Source: Clostridium culturomicium (lineage in GTDB: Bacteria; Bacillota; Clostridia; Clostridiales; Clostridiaceae). From it: a stretch of 64,000 bases of DNA. Where the stretch lies: assembly GCF_000821305.1 (NCBI RefSeq), contig NZ_CCXK01000017.1, positions 932,159-996,158 on the forward strand, written 5' to 3'. Both the position numbers and the translations under genes were made by a program. A model generated the notes under the pieces. It was not told the origin of the DNA. It searched no databases and saw nothing but the letters and a program-made list of their open reading frames with translations. How positions within the stretch are numbered: position 1 is the stretch's first letter; each line of letters begins with the position of its first letter. Below, one piece after another: positions 37,552-46,813 of the stretch.

Positions 37552-38736
37552 ATGTTTGAATACTTTTACGAAATGCCCCTAATCGAAAGAATGCTATGGA
37601 TAACACTGCCAATACTTCCAAATGTACTTCTTTATTTCTTCATCCATGCCAGAACCTTAAAAATCTTTCATAAGACTAACTCAAAAAGTCTCTCCTTAAA
37701 CAGTTTGAGGAGGATGAATACATATGTAGCGGTACCTCTATGTATCTTTACAACAATTCTATACTTTATAATGATGTTTTACTTTTTCCTAGAATATAGC
37801 CACCATGAATTTATAACTAATTATATTTATATGCTTCCAGCTTTAGCTGCCTGTGGTTTTGGTCTTATAATTCTATTTCTAAGATACGTATCTATTGCTT
37901 TCACCGTTGCTAATGTGGCTCCTATTAAAAATGTGAACTTCTACTTTAATCTTAATAACCTTTCTGACTACCTTCAAATTTACATAGTAATGTTACTTCC
38001 CATAGCAGGTGAATATGTCATCTTTTTATTTAAGCCAGAATATGATTTAACCCATATTTTAATGACCATTATTTATAATGTTTTAATATTACTTGTAGGA
38101 ATATTTGTGGTTAAAAAAATTGCAAAAAAAACAAATCCTACTATAGAAATGGAAGATTGTGAACTTAAAAAAGAGCTTTTAGAAATGGCTGCTCGTGTAA
38201 AAAGAAAGAAGGTTTCAATTGTAGTTGTTGATCAAGATAAAAGTACCTTTGGAGCTGCAGCCGTATATCCTATAGGTCATGGAACTATATATCTGTCAGA
38301 TACACTTTTAGACATACTTACTAATGAAGAGTTAAAAGCTGTAATGGCCCACGAGGTTGCTCATCTAAAATATAAACATGGTAGTAAAAGAATTTTCACC
38401 TTTTTCCTTGGGGTATTTCTTACCATTACACTTTACAATTGGCTTCTTGAATATAAATATTGGTACGAGCCTGAAACCTGGTATCTTCTAGTGACCGCCT
38501 TTGGATTCTTCTACTTTGGCGTTTTCTCAAAGTATCTTTCAAGGAGACAGGAATACCGTGCTGATGCTTATATTCTTAAGATTGGTATACCGTATGAAGA
38601 CTTTAAACATGGAATGCTTAAGATAGTGAATTCCTACGAGGTTTCCTTTGACAGATTGCCTGTGGAAGAAATCTTTGCAACTCATCCATCTCTTAATAAT
38701 AGATTTAAACGTCTGTTAAAGCTTTCAGATAATTAA
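37552..38736 (+). CDS. M48-family membrane metalloprotease (HtpX/Ste24-like)
   Basis: 394 residues, one of the few plus-strand genes. About five or six membrane segments, then the zinc site His267-Glu268-x2-His271 (MAHEVAHLKYKH) and the third ligand Glu334 in RRQEYRADAYIL. C-terminal ATHPSLNNRFKRLL is typical of M48. Likely membrane protein quality control. Site AAAGGAGAA, 6 bases before ATG; own terminator. Confidence 0.88.
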   Translation: MFEYFYEMPLIERMLWITLPILPNVLLYFFIHARTLKIFHKTNSKSLSLNSLRRMNTYVAVPLCIFTTILYFIMMFYFFLEYSHHEFITNYIYMLPALAACGFGLIILFLRYVSIAFTVANVAPIKNVNFYFNLNNLSDYLQIYIVMLLPIAGEYVIFLFKPEYDLTHILMTIIYNVLILLVGIFVVKKIAKKTNPTIEMEDCELKKELLEMAARVKRKKVSIVVVDQDKSTFGAAAVYPIGHGTIYLSDTLLDILTNEELKAVMAHEVAHLKYKHGSKRIFTFFLGVFLTITLYNWLLEYKYWYEPETWYLLVTAFGFFYFGVFSKYLSRRQEYRADAYILKIGIPYEDFKHGMLKIVNSYEVSFDRLPVEEIFATHPSLNNRFKRLLKLSDN

Positions 38737-38754
38737 AAGTCCTGTTAAAGCAAT

Positions 38755-38790
38755 AAAGTACATTGATATGACTAAATATCAATGTACTTT
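38755..38790 (+). terminator. Terminator after the M48 protease
   Basis: Perfect 15-bp hairpin AAAGTACATTGATAT / ATATCAATGTACTTT with a 6-base loop, 18 bases past the stop. Confidence 0.8.
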
Positions 38791-38899
38791 ATTTAATCTA
38801 ATATTTTATTTTCATAAGAGATTATTATGATAGAGAATTTTTCAACCACCACCAATAATAACAACAACTATATTAATATTTACTTCTTCAATAACACTA

Positions 38900-39970
38900 T
38901 TAAAGAGCAGCTGCCATTTCTTCCTCAAGCTCCTTCATAAGCTGAGCTACCGGAACAATTTCCTTAACACGACCAGCATTGTCCCCACAGAAGATTAATG
39001 CCTCATCTAAGTTTCCTTTTACAGCTTCAATCAGCGCTTTACTGATACAATAAGGTGTCTCAGCTGGGTTACAGGTATGGACACATCTATAGCATTTTGA
39101 TACTGGGATTCTTCCTGCCTTTGTTCTTTTTACAAATTCATTTTCAATAGCTCTTCCTGGCATTCCAACAGGACTTTTAACAATTGTCACATCCTCTGGT
39201 TTAGCACTTATATAGGCTTCCTTAAAGGCTCTTGAAGCATCACATTCTTCAGTTCCAACAAAACGTGTTGCCATTTGAACTCCCGATGCTCCAAGGCTTA
39301 TGTACTTAACAATATCTGCTCCTGTGAAAACACCTCCAGCAACTACTACTGGTATTTTCTTGTTATATTTCTCTTCATAAATTTTAACCTCATTAATGAT
39401 GCGTACAACTTCCTCATCAAAATTCACTGAAGCTTCTTCTATATTTTCTGCTTTAAAGCCAAGGTGTCCCCCAGCTCTTGGTCCTTCAATAACAACTAAA
39501 TCTGCAGTTGCCTTATCATGTCTGTCCCAAACCTTTAAGATAACTCTTGCTGATTTTAAAGAAGAAACGATGGGCGCAATCTTAACCTTTAAGCCCTTTG
39601 TAAGCTTTGGCAGCTCCATAGGAAGTCCTGCTCCAGAAATAATAAGATCAGCACCTGACTCCACCGCTGCCTTAACCATATCACTGTAATGATTCATGGC
39701 AACCATAATGTTAACTCCGATAACACCACCCTTTGTAGCTTCCTTTGCCTTCTTAATCTGAGCTCTAAATGCTCTAACATTTGCCTCTAAGTTATTATCC
39801 TCAAAATCCTCTTCAGCATATCCGCTTTGGGCAGCTGAAATAATTCCAACTCCTCCAGCCTTAGTAACCGCTGCTGCTAAGTTAGGTCCTGAAATTCCTA
39901 TTCCCATGCCACCTTGTATAATTGGAAGCCTTGAAAAAAGCTCTCCTATTCTTAATCCTTCTATTTTCAT
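38900..39970 (-). CDS. Nitronate monooxygenase-family FMN enzyme
   Basis: 356 residues, NMO / FabK-like TIM barrel. Visible: LPIIQGGMGIGISGPNLAAAV, GVIGVNIMVAMNHY, the GAGLP loop, VIEGPRAGGHLGF and VPVVVAGGVFTGADIVKYISLGASGVQMATRFV. The tail carries a Cys cluster (KCYRCVHTCNPAETPYCI) seen in clostridial members. Could be nitronate monooxygenase or an enoyl-ACP reductase-like enzyme; no fab genes are adjacent, so I favour the former. Site GGAGGATAAA. Confidence 0.82.
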   Translation of the reverse strand: MKIEGLRIGELFSRLPIIQGGMGIGISGPNLAAAVTKAGGVGIISAAQSGYAEEDFEDNNLEANVRAFRAQIKKAKEATKGGVIGVNIMVAMNHYSDMVKAAVESGADLIISGAGLPMELPKLTKGLKVKIAPIVSSLKSARVILKVWDRHDKATADLVVIEGPRAGGHLGFKAENIEEASVNFDEEVVRIINEVKIYEEKYNKKIPVVVAGGVFTGADIVKYISLGASGVQMATRFVGTEECDASRAFKEAYISAKPEDVTIVKSPVGMPGRAIENEFVKRTKAGRIPVSKCYRCVHTCNPAETPYCISKALIEAVKGNLDEALIFCGDNAGRVKEIVPVAQLMKELEEEMAAAL

Positions 39971-40211
39971 TTAATTTATCCTCCACCAAATTGTTTTGAT
40001 TTTCAAATATTTTGACTTTCAAAATATTTAACCTTATTATATGCTATCTTTCTTCTTTCTTCAATAGTCTAACTTAGATTCTTTTAAAACTTTGTGAAAA
40101 CAAAATATGAAGAATCCTATAAAAAAATAAAAAAATACTTTTATTTTTTTATAAACTACACATACTATGTTTGAGTAATAAAAACTTTACGAAACATTTG
40201 GAGGTTAAGTT

Positions 40212-40565
40212 ATGAAACAAAATGATAACATTGCTGGAACTAATATTGTTGAAGATAATATTAGCACTATGGTTAACAACGGAGATGTAGATTATAATGC
40301 CTCCCCTTGTGTAGTTATGAATAACCTTGTAAAAGATCATAATCAGTTGGCTGATGAAATGGGTGATGTATCAAGAAGCACTTCAGCTGTGAAAAATAAT
40401 GTTGCTGACGAAATCTTTGCCCTTGGAGTAACCAATTTAAACTTAAATCTGCATAATGAAGTTAAGGAGTATTCCGAGCCTGTAGATTATGAAACTGCCT
40501 TTGGTGATTACTATCCTGATGAAGATGATAAAAAGGATAAAAAGCTAAAAAATAAGAAATCTTAA
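40212..40565 (+). CDS. Hydrophilic hypothetical protein (117 aa)
   Basis: Not recognised. Asn- and Asp-rich, with one Cys, no membrane segment, and a Lys/Asp tail (DEDDKKDKKLKNKKS). Site GGAGGTTAAGTT before the ATG and a strong terminator after the stop support it as a real gene. Confidence 0.6.
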   Translation: MKQNDNIAGTNIVEDNISTMVNNGDVDYNASPCVVMNNLVKDHNQLADEMGDVSRSTSAVKNNVADEIFALGVTNLNLNLHNEVKEYSEPVDYETAFGDYYPDEDDKKDKKLKNKKS

Positions 40566-40622
40566 AATTGCTTGTACCTATTTAAATATAAAATACCTTC
40601 CAAAAGTAAAAATGCTTAAAAG

Positions 40623-40658
40623 AAAAAGACAGTGAACTAGATTGTTCACTGTCTTTTT
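40623..40658. terminator. Bidirectional terminator
   Basis: Perfect 15-bp stem AAAAAGACAGTGAAC / GTTCACTGTCTTTTT with a 6-base loop, placed between two convergent genes. Confidence 0.9.
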
Positions 40659-40702
40659 ATATATAGATATTTTAGAAGTCACAGATAGTTAGTAATTTTA
40701 TC

Positions 40703-41794
40703 CTATTCCTTAGCAAAATCCCTAAGTCTGAAGCTTCCTGCTGTAAAGAATACTAAAGCCATTAAAATGATGATAATAGCTGGAAGGAATAATTCTCCTT
40801 CATTCAACATTTTATACATCCATGCAAAAGGAGAGATTGCACTTATTCTTGTAATGGCTACTGGAACGTTTTCCAAAGAACTGGAGATGGAGCCAAACAT
40901 TCCTATTCCATAGGTTATAAGCGCATATATAACCATAAATAAGCTTGCAAGAATTGGGTTCTTGATCCATCTTGTTGAAGCTGCAATAGTGGCAGTTGCA
41001 ATTAAGCTTCCTAGGAAGATTACAAGAATTATTAAAGGTAAGTTACCATAATTAATGTTTAAAAGCCTTCTAACAATTATAAAGCCAATGGAAGTAAGTA
41101 CTCCTTGAATTAAAAAGACTGAAATGAAGATACTCCCTAATATCTGTTTATCTGAATTTGCAGTGGAGATAGTTCTTCTTAAAACCTTTTGGCTTTTCAA
41201 CTTAATTAAATCCTCTGTTAGTATCGATCCACCCATCATCATAAAATAACAAAACATCATCACCATAGTTGTTAAGTTTCCTGATCCTTTATCTTTACTA
41301 GTACTGGTGATTTCTGTGGTTACAGCATTGGTGCTTAAGCCTGTACTAAAGCCCTCTTGAACCTTGCCATTTACATAACTAGTAATAATATCCTCTGCAA
41401 TAATGGTACCTGTAGTTGCTTCTGTTTTAAAGCACTTTATATTTGGGATTTTCCCTGAATCAATAACCTCTTGAAAATCCTCACCAATTTCATAGACCAC
41501 CGTTAATTTGTCATCTATAATCAGCTGTCTTATATAATCCCCTTCTCTTTCTTCTTGTCCTACCATATTTGAGATTTCATATCTTTTGCTAAGATTTTCT
41601 ATAAGTTCTTCTGAATATGCGGAATTACTTTTGTCAATTATGCCAATCCTTCCTATGATCTTATTCTCTTCCTTTGAGCCTCCTCCAAAGATAGACATAA
41701 CCATAATCACTGGCATAACAAAGCCGATTAAAAGAAACCCTGAATTTTTTAATTGTCTTTTCATATTTATAAGGATTAATCTCATTAAGCGCAT
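40703..41794 (-). CDS. ABC-2 type transporter permease
   Basis: 363 residues. Signal-anchor-like first segment, a ~150-residue outside loop, then five membrane segments (from ~175). Typical half of an ABC-2 exporter. Overlaps the preceding permease by 10 bases; site GGGAGGAGAA. Substrate unknown; drugs or peptides such as bacitracin are common for this type when paired with a DesK/LiaS-like system. Confidence 0.85.
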   Translation of the reverse strand: MRLMRLILINMKRQLKNSGFLLIGFVMPVIMVMSIFGGGSKEENKIIGRIGIIDKSNSAYSEELIENLSKRYEISNMVGQEEREGDYIRQLIIDDKLTVVYEIGEDFQEVIDSGKIPNIKCFKTEATTGTIIAEDIITSYVNGKVQEGFSTGLSTNAVTTEITSTSKDKGSGNLTTMVMMFCYFMMMGGSILTEDLIKLKSQKVLRRTISTANSDKQILGSIFISVFLIQGVLTSIGFIIVRRLLNINYGNLPLIILVIFLGSLIATATIAASTRWIKNPILASLFMVIYALITYGIGMFGSISSSLENVPVAITRISAISPFAWMYKMLNEGELFLPAIIIILMALVFFTAGSFRLRDFAKE

Positions 41795-42879
41795 GTTCTT
41801 CTCCTCCCTTTAATTGCTTCATTTATCACAGCTATGGCAAATAAAACTACAGAGATAGCCAGTATAAATCCTATCCATTTCATGGTACCATTCAAATTTC
41901 CATTTAAAACGTACATAGTAAGAACTTTGTTAATATAATGGGTTGGAGTTAAAACTGCTATAACATTAGCTCCAAAACCAAAGATTTCTCCACCTAAAAT
42001 AGGAAGTACAAATACTACAAAGCTCACTACCTTTCCTATCTTAGGACCAAAAATCGAGGTAATAGTTTTCGCAATAGCAACTACAAAGATACTTGCTAAA
42101 AGAATAATTAAAAATAAATCTATTAAACTCCCCTTAAATGTTATACCTGTAATCCTAAAGAACAGAACGTAAAAGCTGAGTAAAATTGCTGAATAGGCTA
42201 AACCCCCAACAGACTCATAAAGCAGAAATTGAACCTTAGTAATTGGTGCTGCCTTAGCTCTTCTGTCTAAATTCAAGGATATATCTGCATAACCTGATTG
42301 AAGTAGTCCATAAAGAAGCATAGTTACACAAAAGCCAAACATTGATATAGCCATCTTCTCAAAATTGTTTTCCTTTTCTGGCTTATCTACAATGACATTT
42401 TCAATAATAGACTGTCCAGTTACTTCATTTAGTTTATTAACATCACCACCTGCTAAAGAAACATAAAGTCCCTTATGATAATTATCAAGAATTATCTTTA
42501 GAGTGTTGGTGGAAAGCTCCAGCTTATTTGTTTTTCTATTTAAAGTAAGGCTGTCCTGCTTTAAACCTGTAGCATTTTCTCCATAACCTTTATTTATAAT
42601 AAGCTCTACATCAGGCTTTTCATCAACTAAAGTAACAACTTCACCCATTTCCTCACTGGCAAGGAACTCCTTTAGTGCCTTAGACCTATCACTTCTATCT
42701 TCATCTAGAATCTGGACATTAACCTGGCTTAACTTAAGGTTGTCATTAACACTCATATCTTGAACAAAGCCCAGAAACCCTGCAAGGATTACTGGAAAAA
42801 GAATAAAGTAGATTAAAGTGACAGCTCCATTAGCTACCAAACCCTTCAGGGTAGTTTTTACATAATAAAAAAGCTTCAT
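41785..42879 (-). CDS. ABC-2 type transporter permease
   Basis: 364 residues with the same layout as the next gene: one N-terminal segment, outer loop, and C-terminal membrane block. The two permeases probably form a heterodimer with the ATPase encoded at 42894. Gap to the ATPase gene 14 bases; site GGGGGGAGG. Confidence 0.85.
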   Translation of the reverse strand: MKLFYYVKTTLKGLVANGAVTLIYFILFPVILAGFLGFVQDMSVNDNLKLSQVNVQILDEDRSDRSKALKEFLASEEMGEVVTLVDEKPDVELIINKGYGENATGLKQDSLTLNRKTNKLELSTNTLKIILDNYHKGLYVSLAGGDVNKLNEVTGQSIIENVIVDKPEKENNFEKMAISMFGFCVTMLLYGLLQSGYADISLNLDRRAKAAPITKVQFLLYESVGGLAYSAILLSFYVLFFRITGITFKGSLIDLFLIILLASIFVVAIAKTITSIFGPKIGKVVSFVVFVLPILGGEIFGFGANVIAVLTPTHYINKVLTMYVLNGNLNGTMKWIGFILAISVVLFAIAVINEAIKGRRRTCA

Positions 42880-42893
42880 CTTAACCTCCCCCC

Positions 42894-43829
42894 TTAATCT
42901 CTTAGCTGCTTTCCTGTAATTGTAAGGAACACATCCTCAAGCTTAGCTTCTTCATAGCTGATTTTCTTTATATTAATGTTATTTTTCTCAAGGTAAGATA
43001 AAACTTTTGCAAGCTTAAATGTAGAATCTATGGTTAAGGAGATTTTATTATCACTTTCTGTAACCTTGATAATTCCTTCAATTTTCTTTAACCCAACTAA
43101 GGTTTCTCCCTTTATTCCCGAGCCCTCAATGAGTACCTTGTTATTAGGGAAAACTGAAGCTTTAATTTGCTCTCTTTCTCCATAAGCAACCTCCTTACCT
43201 AGGTCAATGATGAATACTCTATCACAAAGCTCTTCGATTTCCTCCATATAGTGAGATGTATAAATAACTGTTGTGCCCCACTCCTTACAGATATTCTTTA
43301 CAAAGGTGAAGATGTGGTTTCTTGACTGAGGGTCAACTCCAACTGTTGGCTCATCAAGGATTAGAACCTTTGGATGATGAAGAATTGCCGCTGCAATGTT
43401 TAATCTTCTCTTCATTCCGCCTGAAAACTTCTTAACCTTTTGCTTTTTAGTGTCCTCCAGGCCGGTAACCCTTAAAGCCTCTGCTATTCTTTTCTTAAGC
43501 TCCTTACCTTTTAAACCATAAAGAGCACCAAAAAATTCTAAGTTATCATAGGCATTAAGCTCCTCCATTAAAGCTATATCTTGTGGCACATAACCGATGC
43601 ACCCTTTAGCTTTTATGGTATCCTTTAAAATATCAAAGCCACAGATCTTAATGGTACCACTGTCTGGTATCAATAGGTTGGTCATAATATTTATTAAAGT
43701 TGATTTTCCCGCTCCGTTTGGACCGATGAAACCAAAAATTTCCCCTTCCTTAACGTCATAGCTGATATTATCTAACACCAATTTGTCATTAAAACGTTTT
43801 GTTACGTTTTGTACTTCTATAATTCCCAT
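42894..43829 (-). CDS. ABC transporter ATP-binding protein
   Basis: 311 residues, exporter-type ATPase. Walker A GPNGAGKST near residue 38, Q-loop GYVPQDIAL, signature FSGGMKRRLNIAAAIL, Walker B VLILDEPTVGVDP, H-loop TSHYMEE. The C-terminal ~90 residues match the DrrA/CcmA-like extension. First gene of the three-gene exporter operon behind a two-component system. Confidence 0.92.
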   Translation of the reverse strand: MGIIEVQNVTKRFNDKLVLDNISYDVKEGEIFGFIGPNGAGKSTLINIMTNLLIPDSGTIKICGFDILKDTIKAKGCIGYVPQDIALMEELNAYDNLEFFGALYGLKGKELKKRIAEALRVTGLEDTKKQKVKKFSGGMKRRLNIAAAILHHPKVLILDEPTVGVDPQSRNHIFTFVKNICKEWGTTVIYTSHYMEEIEELCDRVFIIDLGKEVAYGEREQIKASVFPNNKVLIEGSGIKGETLVGLKKIEGIIKVTESDNKISLTIDSTFKLAKVLSYLEKNNINIKKISYEEAKLEDVFLTITGKQLRD

Positions 43830-44100
43830 ATAAAAAACCTCCTGTAATTTATTTCATATTTAAAACTGAAGCAATGGATTTGTAGCTTGTCTTGTGCAAG
43901 TTGCAAACAGTATTGCCGTGGACAAGCTGAAAATAATCTTGTTTTCGGCAAACTGCAAACAATCTTGCTTTTGACAATCACCTTAACTTGATTGCCTTTG
44001 ACATTTACGAGTCAATCTTGCCGTGGACAAGCTGTACGAAGCACTCACCTTAAGCAGTCTTACCCTTGACAAAATTCCTCATTCCATCTTTCTTACAGTT
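43830..44100. repeat. Leader of the exporter operon with short degenerate repeats
   Basis: Several copies of a CTTG…CAAG unit: TTGCCGTGGACAAGCTG occurs at about 43911 and 44019, and GCAAACAATCTTGCTTTTGACAA and related forms lie between. No open frame. If the promoter at 44107 is used, this is a ~270-base mRNA leader. Confidence 0.6.
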
Positions 44101-44106
44101 CATAAT

Positions 44107-44174
44107 ATTATAATAAAACAATTCCAGGAGGTTAACCACAGCTTAAAGTCATAACCTAACGTGACTTAAGTCAC
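44107..44174 (-). promoter_or_regulatory. Putative promoter and activator palindrome for the ABC exporter operon
   Basis: On the minus strand: perfect palindrome GTGACTTAAGTCAC (44161-44174), 25 bases later a weak -35 TTAACC (44130-44135), 17-base spacer and a consensus -10 TATAAT (44107-44112). A weak -35 with an upstream palindrome is what an activated promoter would look like. The adjacent LuxR-type response regulator is the natural candidate; this is inference. Confidence 0.5.
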
Positions 44175-44256
44175 TAAAGCTTTAAACCTTTGTCACCAAC
44201 CTTTATTTTAAAAAGAAATAAAGGTACTGAAACTTATATTCCAACACCTTTAACAC

Positions 44257-44895
44257 CTAGTTAACTATGCCATTTTTAAAAGCAAAAATAGCAATTTGCG
44301 TTCTATCCCTAAGCTCCAGCTTTGAAAGGATATTTGTAATGTTATTTTTAATAGTACCTTCAGATAAAAACATTTCTTCTGAAATCTCTTTATTAGAAAA
44401 TCCCTTAGCAATTCCTTCAATGATTCTCAGTTCCTTACCTGAAAGATTAAACCTTGCAATATCAGGGTTTATTATACTGCTAATGCCCATCATCTCCACT
44501 GCCACATCAGGATGGACTACCATGTTGCCCTTAAAGGCCGTTTTAATTCCTTCATAAATAACGTCATGGGAGCTGTCCTTCAGCATATATCCAAAAGCTC
44601 CATACTTCAAGGCATCCTGGATATATTCCTTATCCTTAAAGGTGGTAAGAATTATAACCTTGATTTTTGTAAACTGCTCCTTTATAAGTCTTGTTCCCAT
44701 TACTCCATCGCAGTCCTTCATTCTGATATCCATCAGCACCACATCCACATGTTGGTTTTTACATATATCTAAGGCTTCAAAGCCATTTTCAGCAAGACCT
44801 ACTACTTCAATATCTTCAAAAATTGAAAGCATTATCTTTAAGCCTTCCCTGATTAATTTTTCATCATCCACAATTAATAATCTTATTTTCTCCAT
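44257..44895 (-). CDS. NarL/LuxR-family response regulator
   Basis: 212 residues. Receiver domain with acidic pair DDEK at the N-terminus, phospho-acceptor Asp in VVLMDIRMKDCDG, the conserved Thr in ILTTFKDKEY and Lys in YMLKDSSH. C-terminal LuxR helix-turn-helix (LSGKELRIIEGIAKGFSNKEISEEMFLSEGTIKNNI). I start at MEKIRLL, with GGAG 6 bases upstream; an ATG four codons earlier is possible. Pairs with the kinase at 45023. Confidence 0.9.
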   Translation of the reverse strand: MEKIRLLIVDDEKLIREGLKIMLSIFEDIEVVGLAENGFEALDICKNQHVDVVLMDIRMKDCDGVMGTRLIKEQFTKIKVIILTTFKDKEYIQDALKYGAFGYMLKDSSHDVIYEGIKTAFKGNMVVHPDVAVEMMGISSIINPDIARFNLSGKELRIIEGIAKGFSNKEISEEMFLSEGTIKNNITNILSKLELRDRTQIAIFAFKNGIVN

Positions 44896-45022
44896 ACCAT
44901 ACTCCATCTATCATATTATAACTTATTTTGAGCAAGTCCAATTGTACAATCTATCTTTCCAAGCCTGCTCTTGCTTATACATCTTCTATCTGCTCCAACC
45001 TATATCTATATCTGATATATAT

Positions 45023-46207
45023 TTATACCTCTTTCTCTCTCGGAACTATGACCTTAATAAAAAATCCCTTACCCTTTGAGGATTTCATATCCACCATAGC
45101 TTCAATTTCTTCTGCCCTTTCCCTTATATTCTTTAAGCCCAGTCCTGTTTCCTCAATCTTGTTCGTTCCAACTCCATTATCATTAAATGAAAGCACAAAC
45201 TCCTCCTTTGTAAAGTTCATTACCACCTTAATTTCCGTTGCTTTTCCATGCCTCAAGGAGTTGGATAAAACCTCTTGAGTTATTCTGTAAAGGTGACTGC
45301 TTTGCTTTGAGGTTAAATTCCAATCGCCCTTTGAAAGTATGACTTTAACTTTTACTCCTGAAAGCTTCTCAAAAGAATTGCAGGCCTCCTGTAATCTTAA
45401 AAGTCCTTGATAATCCTCATACTCATTCGGTCTTAGCTCCCTCACTGCCCTTTTTACATCCTGGAAGCTTTCATTAATAAAGGCTCTTAAATTCCCCGCA
45501 ATTGGCTTTAATCTGCTACCTTCCTTATCAGCTATAGTCTCCATGGCTGAAAGTTGAATCATAGCAGTGGATAAAGCATGACCAACGCTATCGTGAATCT
45601 CTCTGGAAATTCTGTTTCTCTCCCTTAATAAAGTAATCTCCTCAATGGACTGAAGATAACCTTCCAGCTCATCATTTGCCTTAATCAGCTTCTCCTCTGA
45701 AATCCTAAGTTTATCATAAAGGTGCTGAGCTTCCTTTTTAGAGCTGTAAAGCCTTGAAATATAGCTTAAAAGCACAAAAAGAATAGCCATAAGCCCAAAG
45801 AGTATAAAGCTTTCCTCTCTGGAGGTACTAAACCTTGGAAGAAGAGTCAGTATTAAAATTCCAGTCCCAAAGAAATACCTTATAATCTTATTATCTAAAG
45901 CAAAAATATCAATAGAAACTCCAATTAAATAAAAAACAATGGTTCCTCCAAAGTAAATATGTGCAAAAGGTACTGCTGCAAACTCAAGGCAAATTGAACC
46001 AACCACTTGCCACTGCTTTTCAAAATAAAATAATCTAAGATGATTATTAATAACAAATAGAAGGATAAAAATTAAAGGAGCAATCTTGCTGCTAATGCCA
46101 GCCTGTGGAGTATACCCTCCTAAAAATGCTCCCAAGATTAAAATCTGAAATACTAATATAAAAATCGATATATACCTTATAAATAACAGTTCCTTACTTT
46201 TTCCCAT
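45023..46207 (-). CDS. Sensor histidine kinase (HisKA_3 type)
   Basis: 394 residues from MGKSKELLF, fixed by GGAAGGAGC upstream. Five or six membrane segments (residues ~8-160), a short coiled stretch, then the phospho-acceptor box RNRISREIHDSVGHALSTAM near residue 205. The ATPase domain has SNSLRHGKATEIKV (N box) and DNGVGTNKIEETGLGLKNIRERAE. DesK/LiaS-like. The cognate regulator follows by about 130 bases and the exporter behind it is the likely target. Confidence 0.9.
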   Translation of the reverse strand: MGKSKELLFIRYISIFILVFQILILGAFLGGYTPQAGISSKIAPLIFILLFVINNHLRLFYFEKQWQVVGSICLEFAAVPFAHIYFGGTIVFYLIGVSIDIFALDNKIIRYFFGTGILILTLLPRFSTSREESFILFGLMAILFVLLSYISRLYSSKKEAQHLYDKLRISEEKLIKANDELEGYLQSIEEITLLRERNRISREIHDSVGHALSTAMIQLSAMETIADKEGSRLKPIAGNLRAFINESFQDVKRAVRELRPNEYEDYQGLLRLQEACNSFEKLSGVKVKVILSKGDWNLTSKQSSHLYRITQEVLSNSLRHGKATEIKVVMNFTKEEFVLSFNDNGVGTNKIEETGLGLKNIRERAEEIEAMVDMKSSKGKGFFIKVIVPREKEV

Positions 46208-46295
46208 AAAAGCTCCTTCCAATTCATGGACCTCTGAATCCATATACTTGACCTATAAGTCCATAGTTTTACATCTTAAGCTCTACAAATCTCCT

Positions 46296-46585
46296 TCAAG
46301 CTTCCTTCTCATAATTAAAATAATATAATATTATATCTAATTCTAACAGTTCAACCTTTTCCTTTGCAATATACATTTTATAAGTAGACCATTTATAGTC
46401 AACTGGCTTTTCCACTATATCGGCTCTAACGGGATTTAAATATACCTAACTTGAGGTTTCTAAAAGCTGAGCATCATCTTTGATTATTTCAGAAAAATTG
46501 TTCCCTTGAAATAAATAACCTTCTAAATCATATTTCTTATTAAAATATTTATATATGTATAACTAACTCTTCTCATTAATCGTCA
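46296..46585 (-). pseudogene. Remnant of a REP-associated (IS200-like, Y1) transposase
   Basis: Minus-strand translation gives YFNKKYDLEGYLFQGNNFSE, then IIKDDAQLLETSS-stop-VYLNPVRADIVEKP and VDYKWSTYKMYIAKEK. This is the C-terminal half of the family whose members read GxLFQGRF…RYIHLNPVRA…Y.WSSY. A frameshift separates an upstream MRRVSYTYIN piece, and an in-frame stop splits the HLNPVRA motif. The N-terminal catalytic part is gone. Confidence 0.8.
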
Positions 46586-46813
46586 TAGAGGCTTTATAGT
46601 TTTTATATTGAACCCACTTCCATAATATGGTATAATTCATTTGTGATTTACTTATTTTTACATTTATTCTTTATACTTTTTGTCATATTTGAATAGAAAG
46701 TTTGCTTAACTTGGTTTAAGATAAGTTGTTTCTACCATCCCAAGCACATCTTTTTATCATCACTTATGAAGATAAAAAATTGTAAATTAATATAATAACT
46801 TTTGGAGGTAACT
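46586..46813. other. Promoter region of the exporter gene
   Basis: About 230 AT-rich bases without a gene. It must hold the promoter of the plus-strand exporter; I cannot single out boxes with confidence. Confidence 0.4.
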
